7,464 bases of DNA, from the NCBI GenBank assembly GCA_002392655.1, contig DGHK01000010.1:1-7464 (forward strand), given 5' to 3'. Shown in pieces: positions 5,996-7,464 of this stretch (within the stretch, counting starts at the first letter, position 1; each line of letters starts with the position of its first letter). Source of the DNA: Lachnospiraceae bacterium UBA3850. GTDB taxonomy: Bacteria > Bacillota > Clostridia > Lachnospirales > Lachnospiraceae. Below the pieces are notes generated by a model. That model had not been told where the DNA came from. It made no database searches and saw only the letters and a list, made by a program, of their open reading frames with translations. The translations under genes were made by a program, and so were the position numbers.

Positions 5996-6907
5996 ATGAT
6001 GAAAATATGTATCATTATTATACTGGCCATTCTATGTCTCGTCTTAATAATAAGACTTCTGGTTATAAGGGCGAATCTGGATAGTATAGTAAAAGAGCTT
6101 AGGAAAACCCGAAAAGAAGATTATAACAGACAGCTTAGAGTTGACCTCAGCAGTGGAAGTGTTGCGAGAGTTGCTTCAGAAATCAATAAGAATCTGGATT
6201 ACCAGAAAGAACTGAAGTTGGAAAGTGACAGATCTAGAAGGCAGCTAAAGCAGTCAGTTTCCGATATAGCCCACGACTTAAGGACTCCTCTAACAGTTGT
6301 GAAGGGGAATTTGCAAATGCTTGAAAAAGAGAATCTGTCAGAGAAGGGGAAGCAGTACCTAAAGGTCAGTAGAAAAAAGGCGGATATGCTGAAGGAGATG
6401 GTAGATGAATTCTTCGAGATGTCTGTGCTTGAAAGTGATGTCGGGGATGTTAGCTTTGAAAGTATTGATCTGATCAGCTTCATAACGGATTTTCTTATTG
6501 AGAATGAGGTACTGATAAGGGAGAAGGGGCTGGAGCCGGAGGTGGACTTTCCTGATAAAACTATACGGATTATGGCAGATAAGGAGATTCTCTCAAGAGT
6601 CTTCGGTAATTTATTTAACAATATTCTGAAATATGCCAAAGACAGCTTTGCCATCGGTATAGAGGAAGGGGAAGATTCTGCGGTTTATGTCAGAATATCG
6701 AATCATGTAGACAGCCCTGATGAGATAGATATTTCTCATATATTTGACAGAACCTATAGAGCTGATAAAGCGAGATCTGTAGGTGGAGCGGGACTTGGGT
6801 TATACATAACAAAGCTTCTTGTGGAAAAGCAAAAGGGAAGGGTAGAAGCAGAGATTATAGATGATAATCTTGTATTTACTGTAAAGCTTAATAAATCTGA
6901 ATGGTGA
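5996..6907 (+). CDS. Sensor histidine kinase with a single N-terminal membrane helix
   Basis: 303 residues. One hydrophobic helix (about 4-24) is followed directly by a cytoplasmic linker and coiled-coil-like stretch, then the HisKA H-box SDIAHDLRTPL (His93), the N-box NLFNNILKYA (Asn209), an F-box-like IFDRTYRADKAR and the G2 box GGAGLGLYI. The G1 box (DxGxG) is not visible; the matching stretch reads SNHVDSPDEIDI, a degenerate form also familiar from Firmicutes antimicrobial-peptide kinases. There is no extracellular loop to bind a ligand. The signal may therefore come from a membrane partner such as the transporter or the four-helix peptidase. The gene follows the regulator by 2 nt. AAAGGA at 5985-5990 serves either ATG 5996 or ATG 5999. 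Confidence 0.92.
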   Translation: MMKICIIIILAILCLVLIIRLLVIRANLDSIVKELRKTRKEDYNRQLRVDLSSGSVARVASEINKNLDYQKELKLESDRSRRQLKQSVSDIAHDLRTPLTVVKGNLQMLEKENLSEKGKQYLKVSRKKADMLKEMVDEFFEMSVLESDVGDVSFESIDLISFITDFLIENEVLIREKGLEPEVDFPDKTIRIMADKEILSRVFGNLFNNILKYAKDSFAIGIEEGEDSAVYVRISNHVDSPDEIDISHIFDRTYRADKARSVGGAGLGLYITKLLVEKQKGRVEAEIIDDNLVFTVKLNKSEW

Positions 6908-6976
6908 AGTGAAAGAAGGCTTTTAGGGAATCTCTTCATAAATATAAATCGGCATTTGTAAGGAGAAGTATTACAC

Positions 6977-7363
6977 ATGGGTATTATGGGATTTTTCAAA
7001 AAAAAGAAAAATGATAAAACAACAACCAATAAAGAAATTTGTTTTGAAGATGAGTTTACTGATATACAATCAGGTTTAATTTCTCTCTGTTTAGAACTTA
7101 CAGATAGTCAAGTAGATACGGTTTTTGCGTATTGCGGTATCGAGGACCAGAGTTTTATGTTTAATTCTTTCTTTGAGAAGGATGGGACAATTCTTTCAGC
7201 TAGACAAGCTGCTACAAATGTAAGTTTAGTGGAAGAATTCTTAAGGATTGGTACACATGATTTGGAAAACTTTAAATCAGTCTGCACTAAGTGGAATAAA
7301 CCAATTCCTAGACAAATTAAAATGATTTATGACGTAAAAACTGGGAATTATCTTAAAAAATAA
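6977..7363 (+). CDS. Small cytoplasmic protein of unknown function, possibly immunity-type
   Basis: 128 residues, soluble, with a basic lysine run near the N-terminus (FFKKKKND), no signal peptide and no membrane helix. The body has an acidic, helical first half (EDEFTDIQSGLISLCLEL), a middle with FNSFFEKDG, and a C-terminal stretch PRQIKMIYDVKTGNY. The overall pattern reminds me of small DUF600/YezG-like immunity proteins of toxin systems, but I cannot confirm membership, so treat this as a hypothesis. AAGGAG at 6960-6965 lies 11 nt before ATG 6977. It sits 69 nt after the kinase with no obvious terminator between, so read-through is possible. G+C is 33% (99 of 300 bases, 7021-7320), lower than most operon segments I sampled, which suggests a separate origin. 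Confidence 0.75.
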   Translation: MGIMGFFKKKKNDKTTTNKEICFEDEFTDIQSGLISLCLELTDSQVDTVFAYCGIEDQSFMFNSFFEKDGTILSARQAATNVSLVEEFLRIGTHDLENFKSVCTKWNKPIPRQIKMIYDVKTGNYLKK

Positions 7364-7401
7364 AATGCTAAGGCACAAAGCATGATTTAGAGGTGGCTAA
7401 A

Positions 7402-7464
7402 TTGGATAAAGTACCAAGTAAAAAAGCAAAGATATTTTGCTGTATTTTGATTTTAACAGCATCG
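7402..7464 (+). CDS. 5' end of a gene with a signal-peptide-like N-terminus (truncated by window)
   Basis: The frame is open from TTG 7402 to the window end, 21 codons. The visible residues have basic positions (KVPSKKAK) followed by a hydrophobic run (IFCCILILTA), as in a secretion signal or membrane anchor. GAGGTG at 7390-7395 with 6-nt spacing supports TTG as start. An in-frame GTG at 7393 lies inside that ribosome binding site and is less likely; a stop at 7369-7371 bounds the frame. Function cannot be judged. Confidence 0.55.
   Translation, partial: MDKVPSKKAKIFCCILILTAS

Noticed and set aside
6908..6976. Terminator or promoter between the kinase and the small gene
   Set aside because: No stem longer than a few base pairs and only vague AT-rich -10-like stretches (around 6940-6950); not supportable.
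7365..7383. ATGCT/AGCAT dyad as terminator after the small gene
   Set aside because: Only 5 bp, AT-rich and without a T-run.
1..7464. CRISPR array, tRNA or rRNA
   Set aside because: No regularly spaced repeats and no tRNA- or rRNA-like segments were found on either strand.

Overview
The window looks like a low-to-moderate GC Gram-positive anaerobe, most likely a Lachnospiraceae-type Clostridia (Butyrivibrio/Pseudobutyrivibrio/Roseburia-like). The signs are heavy use of AGA/AGG and ATA codons, strong AGGAG-type ribosome binding sites, a Lachnospiraceae-style C-terminal Ig-like (Big_2) domain and an IS605-type TnpB fragment. This assignment comes from style and family distribution, not from a marker gene.

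Layout: (1) Positions 1-697 hold the 5' end of an IS200/IS605-type element. It has a perfect 13-bp hairpin, a promoter-like TATAAT and the first ~79 residues of TnpB, joined in frame to an unrelated Big_2 domain. The result is an intact chimeric ORF that is probably the scar of a deletion or recombination. (2) Positions 698-914 carry no gene. They hold a tight cluster of inverted repeats that could form a pseudoknot, a strong 12-bp-stem terminator hairpin, and an AT-rich promoter region with repeated TTTAA motifs. (3) Positions 972-6907 are a compact six-gene operon on the + strand: ABC ATPase, two paralogous ABC-2 permeases, a membrane-anchored S41-family peptidase, an OmpR-family response regulator, and a histidine kinase with no extracellular sensor domain. 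Junctions are overlapping or nearly so, apart from 27 nt before the peptidase. (4) Positions 6977-7363 encode a small, AT-richer protein of unknown function, possibly of the immunity-protein type. (5) From 7402 a new gene starts with TTG and runs off the window; it begins like a signal peptide or membrane anchor.

The operon is the main interest. A transporter, a membrane-anchored S41 peptidase and a response regulator/kinase pair is the same set of parts as the streptococcal nisin-resistance (nsr) locus, in which the S41 protease NSR cleaves nisin and an ABC transporter and TCS complete the system. Here the transporter is of the three-gene LanFEG/BcrAB type, not the BceAB type. The peptidase is also nearly twice the size of NSR, with four N-terminal membrane helices and a PDZ-like segment. 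My inference is a self-regulated detoxification module that senses, degrades and expels a membrane-active peptide. No bacteriocin precursor or lanthipeptide synthetase gene lies in the window, so resistance to a foreign peptide is somewhat more likely than producer immunity, but flanking sequence is needed to decide.
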